This document shows positions 10,626 through 20,612 of a stretch of 64,000 bases of DNA, piece after piece (positions within the stretch are counted from its first letter, which is position 1; every line of letters begins with the position of its first letter). Source of the stretch: Orobanche coerulescens (lineage: Eukaryota; Streptophyta; Magnoliopsida; Lamiales; Orobanchaceae); assembly GCA_033398695.1 (NCBI GenBank), contig CM065810.1, forward strand, positions 146,135,858 to 146,199,857, written 5' to 3'. The translations under genes and the position numbers were made by a program. The notes under the pieces were generated by a model. The model had not been told where the DNA came from. It saw only the letters and a list, made by a program, of their open reading frames with translations, and ran no database searches.

Positions 10626-12887
10626 TTACGTGACTCCATCGTTGGTAACGTTTTCTAGATCATCCTCGGCCTTAGTTTTGTATTCCGGACCTAGTTGCAA
10701 GCATTCTTTGTAAAAACCAAATATTCTACCCATAACATTGTCTACTCCTCTACGTCTATCCTCGTCATTCCTATAGTAGACCGCTTGGTTATGCTCTTTC
10801 TCGATGTTTGATAAAGGCCGGAATTGCTCAATCTTATATGGCATTTGGTAGGCTATCTCATCGGTCTCATCCTTGAATCTAACTATCCCTAGAGATGGGT
10901 CATAATTCATTTTAGAGGCTTCAACAAATGGCTTTCCAAATACTACTTGAGTTAAAAAACCATCTATTACCGGACGAATATCCTCTACAATCACAAAGTC
11001 GGTGATATAGGTGAAGTTCCCTACAAAGACGTGCAGTCCTTTAACTCTTCCTACGAAATTACTCATCCAACCCGTGTTGGGAAATATCCTAGGTCCAAGT
11101 TACTTTTTCATTATCCAATTGTAATGGATCCTAGTCATAATGTTAATAGGAGATTTAAGATCGATGTAGGCTTTCCACACAAGCACATGTCCAATGTTGC
11201 ATGGTATGTTGATATTGGATGGGTCACCTGCTTTGATGATTGGTGATCCTAGGAAGTATGGTGTCTCGGGGTCATCGAATAAATCCTTATGGTATGCCCA
11301 TTCTTCCTTAGTAGGTAACCTATCGAAGTAGTCTATTACATCCTCTACTTCATCTACTCCCTCTTCCTTATTATCCTCAACTTCCTTAACCTCATTCTTA
11401 GATTCGCTCTCAATTTCAATTCTACCCTTATCATCTTCTTCCCTATTCTTATCGATTGGCTTAATAGTGACTATGTTGACAAAGTGGACATGTTTGGATG
11501 ATGAGGGGTCCTTGATTTGGGGTCCGCTACTAGTGTTCCTAGCGTCCTTATTCGTTGGCGCCAACACTTGGTTGTTGAGAGCTTTCAACAAGTTGTCAAT
11601 TTTATTGGTCATCTCCGTTTGTTGTTGATTGAATTCGGATTCAAACTTCACTAAACGAGCTTCTTGAGATGCCATAAATTTGGACATCAATCCTTCAAAG
11701 TTATTGGTACTACCATAGTTGTTGGAAGGATTGTTGTTGAAAGTACGGTTCGAGGATGAACCGTTTGATTAGAAACGATTAGGTGGATTGGAAGAATTGT
11801 TTTGAGGAGGGTTTTGGTTTTGCTTCCACCTAAGGTTTGGGTGATTTTTCCAAGAGGGGTTGTATGAATCACCGTAAGGGTTTGGCTCGGGTTTGAAAGT
11901 GTACCACTTGTCTCCCGCTCCGTCGGTACGTGAGGATGCGTAGTCCGCAAAAGCTTGTTCGGGGAGTTCCATGCAATCACGAGTGTCGTGGGGACCACTA
12001 CAATACTCACATGAAGAAGTGATTTTGTTCACTTGGCTTAAAGGTTTAGGAGCTTCATAGGATTTCATAAGAAACTTGACTTGGTCTTCAAGTTCCATGA
12101 TCCTACGATTGGGAGTGCTTGAATTGTTCGAAGGCAAAGATATTGCCTTGACCGTTTTGTTCAAATCACGGGGATCATTCCAACTTTCGTTGTCATAGAG
12201 AGCAAGATCTTCTATGAGTTTCCATGATTCTTCCGCACTTCGATCACGTAGCTTACCACCGGCCACTTGATCAATGGTTTGCCTCGTGGAGAGATTGATA
12301 TGGTCATAGAAGATTTGGACTTGGAGCCAAAGATCTATGCCATGATGAGGGACTTTTTGAAGTAAGTCCTTGAATCGAGTCCATGCCTCGTAGAGGGTTT
12401 CGCCTTGACGTTGTTGGAACATCAAGATATCATTCCTTAGCTTGGTGGTTCTTCCTGGTGGGAAAAACTGAGCAAGGAAACGAGTGGTAAGATCATCCCA
12501 AGAGGTGATGGATCCTGCGGGTAGACGCTCAAGCCATTGACTAGCTTGGTCTCGCAGAGAGAATTCGAAGAGACGTAATCGGGTCATCTCTCGAGTTTCA
12601 ATATCAAGGTCTACGGAATCTACAATTTTGAGAAAGTCCTTGAGATGTTGGTTTGGATCTTCGGAGCGCAGTCCATGGAATGCGCATCCGCTTTGCACCA
12701 ACCGGATGGTGTCGGATCTCAAGGGTGTCACATTGGCTCCTTGGTTGAGCTCAATGGTGTTTCGATAGCCTTGGTGGCTAGGTCGGGAATACTCTCCTAA
12801 AGTGCGGGCTCTAGGAGGTTGGTTTTGTTGTGGTGGGTTGGCGGGATCAAGGATATTACCACCTTCTATGATGGCGGATGGTAATGG
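10626..12887 (-). pseudogene. Athila-like gag-protease gene with two nonsense codons
   Basis: One minus-strand frame runs from 12887 to the stop at 10626-10628. It is broken only by TAA at 11771-11769 and TAA at 11102-11100. There is no in-frame ATG at the N-terminus, where related proteins begin, so the start is probably lost; the first ATG is at 12731. The gag core shows SGCAFHGLRSEDPNQHLKDF, SQWLERLPAGSI and LAQFFPPGRTTKLRNDILMF. A CCHC-like knuckle CEYCSGPHDTRDC follows. After a charged linker comes the retropepsin-like part (CNIGHVLVWKAYIDLKSPIN, later VVFGKPFVEASKMNYDPSLG). The expected DLGS active site reads DLKS, so the glycine of the catalytic loop is lost. The protein would make the particle shell and its processing protease. 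Confidence 0.85.
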
Positions 12888-13015
12888 TTACGAACAAAGA
12901 AACGAAGAAATAAGATAGACTAAAGAAAACCTATAAAATAAAAATAAAAATCTCACTAGAAAGGAATCAAGTGAGTAGACCTAATAAAATAAAATTCAAC
13001 CTAAATAATAACTAT

Positions 13016-13033
13016 TCCCCGGCAGCGGCACCA
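13016..13033 (-). other. Primer-binding site of the Athila-like element
   Basis: The minus strand reads TGGTGCCGCTGCCGGGGA, close to the TGGCGCCGTTGCCGGGGA site used by Athila elements. It lies six bases inside the LTR end. Confidence 0.75.
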
Positions 13034-13039
13034 AAAACT

Positions 13040-13119
13040 TGATACGTGGTTTTGCAAAATTGCAAAAGGTTTTACCTCTCAAAGGATCTTGAGAAGCTTG
13101 CAATCCCCACCAGGCAGTG
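13040..13119 (-). repeat. 5' LTR remnant of the Athila-like element
   Basis: On the minus strand this is the last 80 bases of the 5' LTR, ending ACGTATCA. The rest was displaced when the TR-GAG array inserted at 13120; CAGTG (13115-13119) is its left target site. Confidence 0.55.
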
Positions 13120-16100
13120 TGTCACAACCCGCATTTTCAGGACATTTTTCCAATTTCACTATTCATCATTTACTATTCACCGATCACTATTCATCATTTT
13201 ACTATTCATCATTTTCGGAGTCAGTTTGAGACGTTGAGAAGTTCTCAAAAATTTTACTATTCATGTGACACTATTCATTCCCGAAAGAAAAACACTATTC
13301 ATGATCATCATGCATCATCACGTAAACCTAGTTTACAGGTATTCAAATTCGCATAACCAGTTTGGTTTAACTGCGAATTCCTGCATCATCAGTAAGGACA
13401 CGTCATATAGACTGGAGTAGTCTACATATCATCAGTTAGATCATCAACGCCTTAGATCATGCACGGATATGCATCATTTCAATTTACGTATGCTTAATTT
13501 GTAATTAACTTTACCACTCAGTCATTTCTACTAACAATATACTCGATACTCCCGACTATGATCTTAACATGTTTTCATACTCATTATAATGATGTAAAAG
13601 TTATATTATTAATTTACCTGGTGTTTTCAAATCAATTGCTACATTTTTCGTTAGGAGCTTATAACTCCGTCGGTTTGCGATATTTCAACCCGATAATTAT
13701 TCTAGCACCCGATTCTTGCAAGAAATGTGATTTTACAATTTTTACAACTTTGTCACATTTTATTTCATCTCGTCATAATTGATTTCTAGCTAACTCAGTA
13801 CCCGATAACAAAATATCTAAACTAATTAACTAAATATCCTAACTAATATCTAGATATTATCTCATGGAGTATAAAGTTTTCATCTCTTCCAATCTCTCTC
13901 CAAAACCCATGACCCAAAACAGTAAAATACACCATTTTGATCTTGATTCTTGGCCATTTAATCCATTAGAAGTAAACCTTATGATCCTAGCTCGATCCTA
14001 GTGTGTTACAAAAGGGGTTTGGTTAATAATCTTGAAGTTATTACAAGGTTTTCATCATCTTTTTCACATAATACTTCAAGTAAGCTTACATATTATTTTT
14101 CATCACTTTCATACATGTATTTTTGATCCATTACAATTGTCATATAGATTTATGCAAGTATACATAGGTTGTCATACCACTTTTTACTTATTTTCTAATT
14201 ATAATGAGTTTTTGATTATCCTATAATTATTCCCATGAAACCCTCTAATTTTGGTGAATATTAAGAACCCATGACACCCTAAGAAGTTGTATGGTAGGTT
14301 TGGATTGGTTTTGTGGTGATTGAAAGTGGTTTGGTATAGTTTAGAAACTAGAAAAATGATTTTTGACACTATATATAAAGGTTCTGTCCATTTTTGTAAA
14401 TTCCAGAAAAATACAAGGGCTATGGTAAATTTTGGTTTCCATATTCATAAAATACTTTCAAAAACGAAACCGTAGCCGCTGGAATCACTAAAAGATCATT
14501 TACGATGAGAAAGTTATACTAAAAACGAGTTAACGACGAAAACTATTATTTTCAGAAAATACTTGCTGTCACATGAATTTCAAGGGCAAACCTAAGGCGT
14601 TAGCCGTAATCTAGCCATCCCAACTTATCAAAAATATGTTAGTATGTTGACCCACGATTCCGGGGATATAAAGAACATAGAAACGAGCTTATAACGAAGA
14701 AGATATACATGTTTGAACCCAACGAACTCTATATATTTTTGACAACTTCTAATAGCAAAATATTTCTAAGTATAGAAAAACTGCTTTTGCAAGAGATCAT
14801 GTTGAGAGCCTATTTTCTCATTGATCAAGATCCGTATGGTCAAAAGTTAAATGACACGACCTTTAGATATTGTTACAAGGTTTTCAAAAACGCCAAGTTT
14901 CATCACTAACACTTAACGTACAATATTTCGCGACTAGTTTTGCGAGGCCATTGTGGTCATATTTTCAAGTTATGAAAAGTGTCGTTTTGCGACGAAAACA
15001 TTATATTTGCCGATAGAACACCAAACAAGGATCGTGGAGTACCGTTTCAACATATTTACATGAGAAGTGTTAACGAGACGTCAAAAATGTATTCTTCGAT
15101 GATAAACATTATTTTCAAATTTCATGAGTGGTATCGATAACATACGTATTTGCATGTGTAGCATCATTTCATTTCTTACATTAGAGTCTATCATTCATAT
15201 TAGGTTGCAGTTAGAGATCGTGCCTCACTTCATTGTATCCATTCTTGTCATTGTAGCTATCACACCAGGTGAGTTCATGCCCCCTATTTTAACTTGTTTT
15301 ATAACTGTTTTGGGGGAGAATACATGCTCGTTTTCATCTAAATGTATACTTGATTTAATTGATTATGCTACATGTTTAGTCAAATATTTATTTGCTCCAG
15401 TTATGAATTTGTTATTCATTCAAATGTATTGCATATTCATTTGCATCACACTTAATCCTTTTACCTTCGGACCCAAGCATTTTAAACGATTATGCACACT
15501 TAACCGAATGAACCGGCTCTACCACTATGTACATACATGACTGAATGAACGGGTCACATAACCGAATGTACGGGTAGTACGACCGAATGAATTGGTCACA
15601 TAATCGAATGAATTAGTCACGTAACTGAATGTATTGGTCGAACTAAATTTATTTTAGATCTTGGTCAACATATTGCTTTTGTCTTCATAAAATAGAACAT
15701 ATTTGGCAGTAGGTTGTAAACACACAGGTTGCAAGTCTTGTATGGCCGGGGCTTGGAACTGGGTGGATTTACAAGGCCTTTGTTGGGAAATCTTCATTCT
15801 AATGCATTTCATTTTATACTAAACTCTATGAACTCACCAACCTCGTGTTGACACTTTAGCATGTATTTTCAGGTATTAAGCAATGGCACGCTACTTGAGG
15901 TTTTGGCAGGGCATGGCATGGTCATAAAAGACTCTGATATTTATATGGGGACCGTTTTAAACTATATTTTTAAGGGCCTAATTCTGCACTACTTTTAACA
16001 ATGTAAATTCTACATTTTTGTTAGACGATTTTATTCTAAATAATTGAGGTGAAAACCATTCTTTGCACTTGTGTTGTGATACCAATTGAGTTGCACCCCA

Positions 16101-16144
16101 GCGACACGTAAGCTTTCGCTAGACCCGTTTTTGGTGGTGTGACA
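13120..16144 (+). repeat. TR-GAG LTR 1 (complete)
   Basis: It starts TGTCACAACCCGC and ends GGTGGTGTGACA. Its first 100 bases carry repeats of ACTATTCATCATTT. A TATA box, TATATAAA, is at 14372-14379. A short minisatellite with CCGAATGAATTGGTCACATA-type units lies at about 15501-15640. A splice-like pair, CAG|GTGAGT at 15269 and TTTTCAG at 15872, could bound a leader intron. LTR 1 is the most divergent of the set, in agreement with copy 1 being the oldest branch. The recurring frames in these LTRs are not conserved genes. Confidence 0.9.
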
Positions 16145-16147
16145 GAT

Positions 16148-16160
16148 TGGTATCAGAGCC
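16148..16160 (+). other. Primer-binding site, copy 1 (tRNA-iMet)
   Basis: TGGTATCAGAGCC, three bases after the LTR end, is complementary to the 3' end of plant initiator tRNA-Met. Confidence 0.85.
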
Positions 16161-17484
16161 TTGGCTATAGAGAACTGGGTGTTTTCAAAACCTAGAATAT
16201 AGCTACTTTCACGAAAACTTAACCCTATGACCGCCACGTGCATGCCTGCCAAGCTGATGCCTCATTGGTAGTTATTGCTGACATATGTGATAAGAATTGT
16301 ATCTCATTATCGGATATATTATACTCACTTATTCTTGTTGATTACTATAATTGTCTTCCATATTAGTATGCTTACATATCATACGCACCTCATTGTTACG
16401 CCTTTTCCTTGCGTAGTTTCATCATTCGACCTCGAGTTTGGTCACTTGCCTTAGTCTTTCATAACGCCTTTTTGTCTATGTGAAGGACATAGTATTAGTA
16501 TAACTGAGTTGAGTATTTCAGAGTTCATGGAACCTCAGTGGAATGTAGACTGGTCATCTTCATTCGACCCGGGACAGTAGGATATGGGCTGACCACATAT
16601 ATCCAACTCAGAGATGAATTTTGCAATACTGAGAATAGTTATAATAAAATTTTGTCTGGATTGAATTCTTTACTCAATTTCCAAATGTTTCATTCATGTG
16701 TGCGTACCCAAACTTTGCTAGAACATTCACGCCTTTCATCACCTCGTGAACCGCCACCCATAACCACGTCAACTGATCATATCTCAACCTCAAGCTTTCA
16801 TTCTATGATAATCCACTCTCGAGCACCTACTTCTAGGAAACGTTTTATTTATGTGTCACCCTTCTTTTCTTGTTTTTAAGAGCTATGCCGCCAAGGAAAG
16901 CTAAAGCTACTCCAACTATGACACCAGCTTCTATTCGGAAACTTGTTAAGGATAGCATAGCTGAGGCACTAGTGGTTGAAAGAGCTGCTGTTGCTGCAAG
17001 GGTTGCTGAAGCCGCTTCTCGAGTAGAGACATCGGGGGAAGATAGTAATGGAACTAATGGATGTAAGTGTACGTACAAAGACTTCAAAAGTGGTGATCCC
17101 ATAAAATTCAAAGGCACTTAAGGAGCCGCTGCTATGATCCGTTGGTTCGAACATACTGAATCTGTATTTCATCTATGCAATTGTCCCGAGTAATCCAAGG
17201 TAAAGTTTGCTACTAGTACTCTTCTTGATGAAGCTATGTCATGGTGGAATTCTTATACAAAGCCCATGGGAAAGGAAAATGCTTACAAGCTTTCATGGGA
17301 TGAATTCAAGAAGTTACTGATTAAGAAATTCTGTCCACGTACGGAAATGAAAAAGTTGGAGATCGAGTTTTTTGAACTAGTGACGGTGGGAAATGATATT
17401 GAAACATATATCAGGAGGTATCAAGAGTTGGCTACTCTATGTCCGTCTATGGTTCCAGATAATGAGAAGTTGTTGGAAAATTTC

Positions 17485-19856
17485 TGTAACACCCCCAAAA
17501 CCATACGGGAGTATTACACGCCGTGGGCCCCGAGCCGGAACCCACCAGGCTAAAAACCATTTACAAGAACGCCAAAAAGGCCGATGACGGTAGTATTTTC
17601 CAAAACTCACAAAATCATTATAACACCAACTACCGTCAAGACAATCAAGGCCAAAAACTCGGTTAAGTGAATCGGTTTTCGAAATCAAACTCAGTTGGCA
17701 TAAAGCCGAAAGCCATTTGAAAGAACTCACGCAGCGGATAGAAATACAGTCTAAGATACATATACATCAATAATGATATACACAAACAAAATACACGATT
17801 CCCCAACAATATGCCATAGCCAGTATCGTCTGCAATCCTCGCCTCACGACCGCTACCATCAAAGTCCTCAATACCTGAAAAACAAGTCCCACAACGGGGT
17901 CAGCAATAATGCCCAACAAATAACTGCAAGTACATAAACATAAATATTCACATGCCATGCATCATGAGAATAATAACCTCAACGATAACTTTACCACTTC
18001 CGGTAATCCAACGATTCTAGTCAAAATCCCAATATCACGATAATACCATAAAAATCCCAGTATCACAACAATACCGTATAATACCTCAATACCGAATACT
18101 TTCTCATACATAATCCTCTATGTACGATTACCATAAAACATACCTCTATCCGGACATCCTTCCGAAATGCATACCACAGACCAAAAATATCCAAAATGAC
18201 ATCAACAATATCCGAATACTACAATCTTCCCAAGATTGTTCAAGTATCTCAACAATCATCAACTGTGTATTCTAATCCTTTTAGAACATCACTGAACATT
18301 CATCAATATGAAATACAACATAAAATACTTATGAAATGTAAATGGAATTACTCATCAAAACATTACAACCGAACAAGTAAACACTTGCCTGGATACCAAC
18401 ATGACAAAACCAACACCGAACTCATCGCCCTCGTCTACGAGCTCTTCAGCCCCGACTGGACGGAATCTATGGCCTTTCACCGTGGCAAAACCATTATACC
18501 TATTGGTTAATCAACCTAGAACAATAATCATATCAATAATCGAACCAACTCGGTAACAAGGATCATAACATACACAATCTGGAATTCAACCTCGTATTAT
18601 GATCCATAAATCCATCTCAAAACGGTTTAAACGAATCATCATCTCTAATAATATGAAAAAACATTCGAAGTTCTTATCAAAATCCATAAAATCCCATATA
18701 ACATCGTTATATGATTGTCCAACATGTTCCTCACATGTAATCATCCAAGAAAAATGAACCATTAACAAAGGAATACGAAGATTACCTCGTTTAGACGAAC
18801 CAAAAAGAAGAACACTAGAACTCCATCCAAAGAATCATGAACAACTTGAAGAACAAGGCTTGAATCCAAGCTCTCAATCTAATGTTGTTAAAGATTATCA
18901 TTATACAGTGTTTGGAATCCCAAATAACTCCCAACTCTCTCTCTCTCCCGACTGAAGGAAGAAGAATGGACGAAATGCCTCAATACCTGTCTGTCCCCTT
19001 ATATAGAGTACATTACTAGCGTGCGCTAACATCTCATGTTTAGCGTGAGCTACCGCCTTAGCGTGTGCTAACTAACTTTGTTAGCGTGCGCTATCGCAGC
19101 CCAGAGGCCACTGCCTCGCTTCGTAAACTAGCTTACATACGTAATGCCCATGCATTAACGTACATAAAACATCATGCCTAGCGTACGCAAGTCCTTGACC
19201 TTAGCGTGCGCTATCCAAAGTTGACTTGCTACAGTATCGTGCCCCCACATGCCGAAAGCATCCGCGATTACCGGGATTCCTTTGACCGATCTGGAATTAG
19301 CGTGCGCTAATCATACGGTTTTAGCGTGCGCTAGCTCTACATGACAAACACTCGCTGACCTTATCTGGACACGTGTCGAACATGGTCGGGTCCACCCGCC
19401 GAAAGCTAAGATTCCATTATTGGCGATCTGATGTTAGTGTGCGCTAACCAACATGTGTTAGCCTGTGCTAACTGAATATAAAACTCAACCATGGGCCTAC
19501 CTGTCGGCCACCTTCCGGAAGTAATCCAGCAAGTCGTTACGTACGTTAGGAGTCATCCTTAGCGTACGTAACCGAACCTCTTAGCGTACGCTATCAATAC
19601 TTCGTAGCGTGCGCTACCTGTACCCAGTAGCGTGCGCTAATGAAATACTTATAGCGTGCGCTATCGTTGCTGTGTCTAGCCATATTCAGCTATCCTCAAC
19701 CAATATCTCGACATACCAATCAAACATACGGCACAATGAATACATATATGCATTCAATAACATTATCGAACGTTCAGAACGTTCTCAAGCACAAATATCT
19801 ATCAACGATATCCAACATATAAACGAAAAATATATCCGAAAAATCGGGGTATTACA
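17485..19856 (-). mobile_element. Solo LTR (minus strand) inserted in gag copy 1, target duplication ATTTC
   Basis: On the plus strand it starts TGTAACACCCCC and ends GGGGTATTACA. ATTTC is duplicated exactly at 17480-17484 and 19857-19861. Its left end is homologous to the reverse complement of the Tekay-like LTR end at 2895, so it reads on the minus strand. A single LTR with clean duplications and no internal DNA means the full element was removed by LTR-LTR recombination. A TATA box on the minus strand (CTATATAAGG, 18997-19006) lies directly downstream of a palindrome array (19015-19665). It has no coding capacity; the open frames are chance. Confidence 0.9.
19015..19665 (-). repeat. Array of TTAGCGTGCGCTAA-type palindromes in U3 of the solo LTR
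   Basis: About fifteen copies of TAGCGTGCGCTA and variants occur in 650 bases, for example at 19321-19332 (TTAGCGTGCGCT), 19560-19571 (TAGCGTACGTAA) and 19627-19640. Some have TA in the middle and are perfect palindromes. Palindromes of the TTACGTACGTAA kind are mixed in. The block lies just upstream of the minus-strand TATA box, like the different palindrome array at 1267-1562. Confidence 0.85.
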
Positions 19857-20612
19857 ATTTCATCGGTGGTTTACCTGAAAACATCCGTGGAGATGTGCTT
19901 TCCTATGACCCACAAACAATGGATGAGGCTATCAGGATGTCTCAGAAGCTTATGGCTCAGGTAACAAAGAGAGAAACTACTGACAAAAACAACGAAAACA
20001 AGAGGAAAAGGGATGACAACCAAGGAGACGATCAAGTATGGCAGCCAAACAAACAACATGAAGTGGTTAGGGCCTATGTTGCGGAGCCAAGTGAAAAGAA
20101 AGGATATGCAGGTACTTTACCTAAGTGCAACAAGCCTCAGTTTCATCACAAAGGACCTTGCCCCACTCAATGTGGAAACTGCCAAAAGGTTGGACACAAA
20201 GCCAAGAATTGCAAGGCTCCCACCCTCGTAATGCATCAGAAAGTCACGGTAACTTGCAATGAGCGTGGAGTAATTGGACACTTTAAGAGTGAATGCCCAG
20301 AGTCAGAATGGAGGAAGAGTTCGTTGAAGTGCGAAGCTCGTCAGGACAACAACAACAATGTCAATGTTTAATAAGAGAACTCATGCTTTATATATAAATG
20401 GAGACCTAAACTCTCTAGTGTTGTATTTCTTTTGTGTTTTATTCTAAGTTCCATCGTATAAGTTTCATGTACTATTAGGAATTCTGATCTAATGAATGTT
20501 CTATCTTTTATCACCGCAATGCGACTCAAATATCATCATCTTTTCACCAACACCACTTCCGAGACCAACACAAACTGAACTTCGGGACGAACTTCCTTTA
20601 AGGGGGGAAGAA

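Larger units (their letters stand above)
8571..13119 (-). mobile_element. Gag-protease-only Ty3/gypsy (Athila-like) element, minus strand
   Basis: On the minus strand the order is: 5' LTR remnant (13040-13119), primer-binding site (13016-13033), gag-protease frame (12887-10626), non-coding 3' region, polypurine tract with a 14-G run, and 3' LTR remnant (9752-8571). No reverse transcriptase, RNase H or integrase is present. Both LTRs are cut by other elements: the Tat element on the left, the tandem TR-GAG array on the right. It must have depended on another element for replication. Confidence 0.75.
16885..20371 (+). pseudogene. TR-GAG copy 1 gag, interrupted by a solo LTR
   Basis: ATG at 16885 starts MPPRKAKATPTMTP, a conserved start in all five copies. 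The gag core follows (CTYKDFKSGDPIKFKG, IRWFEHTESVFHLCNCPE, MSWWNSYTKPMGKENAYK, ETYIRRYQELATLCPSMV). Two GAA codons have become TAA (17119-17121 and 17191-17193). A solo LTR is inserted after the codons for E-N-F (17485-19856, with duplicated ATTTC). The frame resumes at 19862 and ends at 20371 with three knuckle-like motifs: CNKPQFHHKGPC (second Cys lost), CGNCQKVGHKAKNC (perfect CCHC) and CNERGVIGHFKSEC (second Cys to Arg). This copy keeps Trp and Lys codons where copies 2-5 have stops, and a GATATT that they lack. The 240 bases after the stop to the polypurine tract (20600-20612) hold no pol. Confidence 0.88.

Noticed and set aside
13558..13782. A 74 residue frame recurring in all six LTRs (for example also at 21047, 26175, 61669)
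   Set aside because: Short, in AT-rich U3 upstream of the TATA box, no recognisable domain; conserved as DNA because the copies are recent.
15124..15540. A 120-138 residue frame beginning MSGIDNIRICMCS that recurs in LTRs 1, 2, 3 and 5
   Set aside because: It is repeated only because the LTRs are near copies. LTR 4 has a stop inside it, it spans the proposed splice donor, and its codon pattern and composition are not protein-like.
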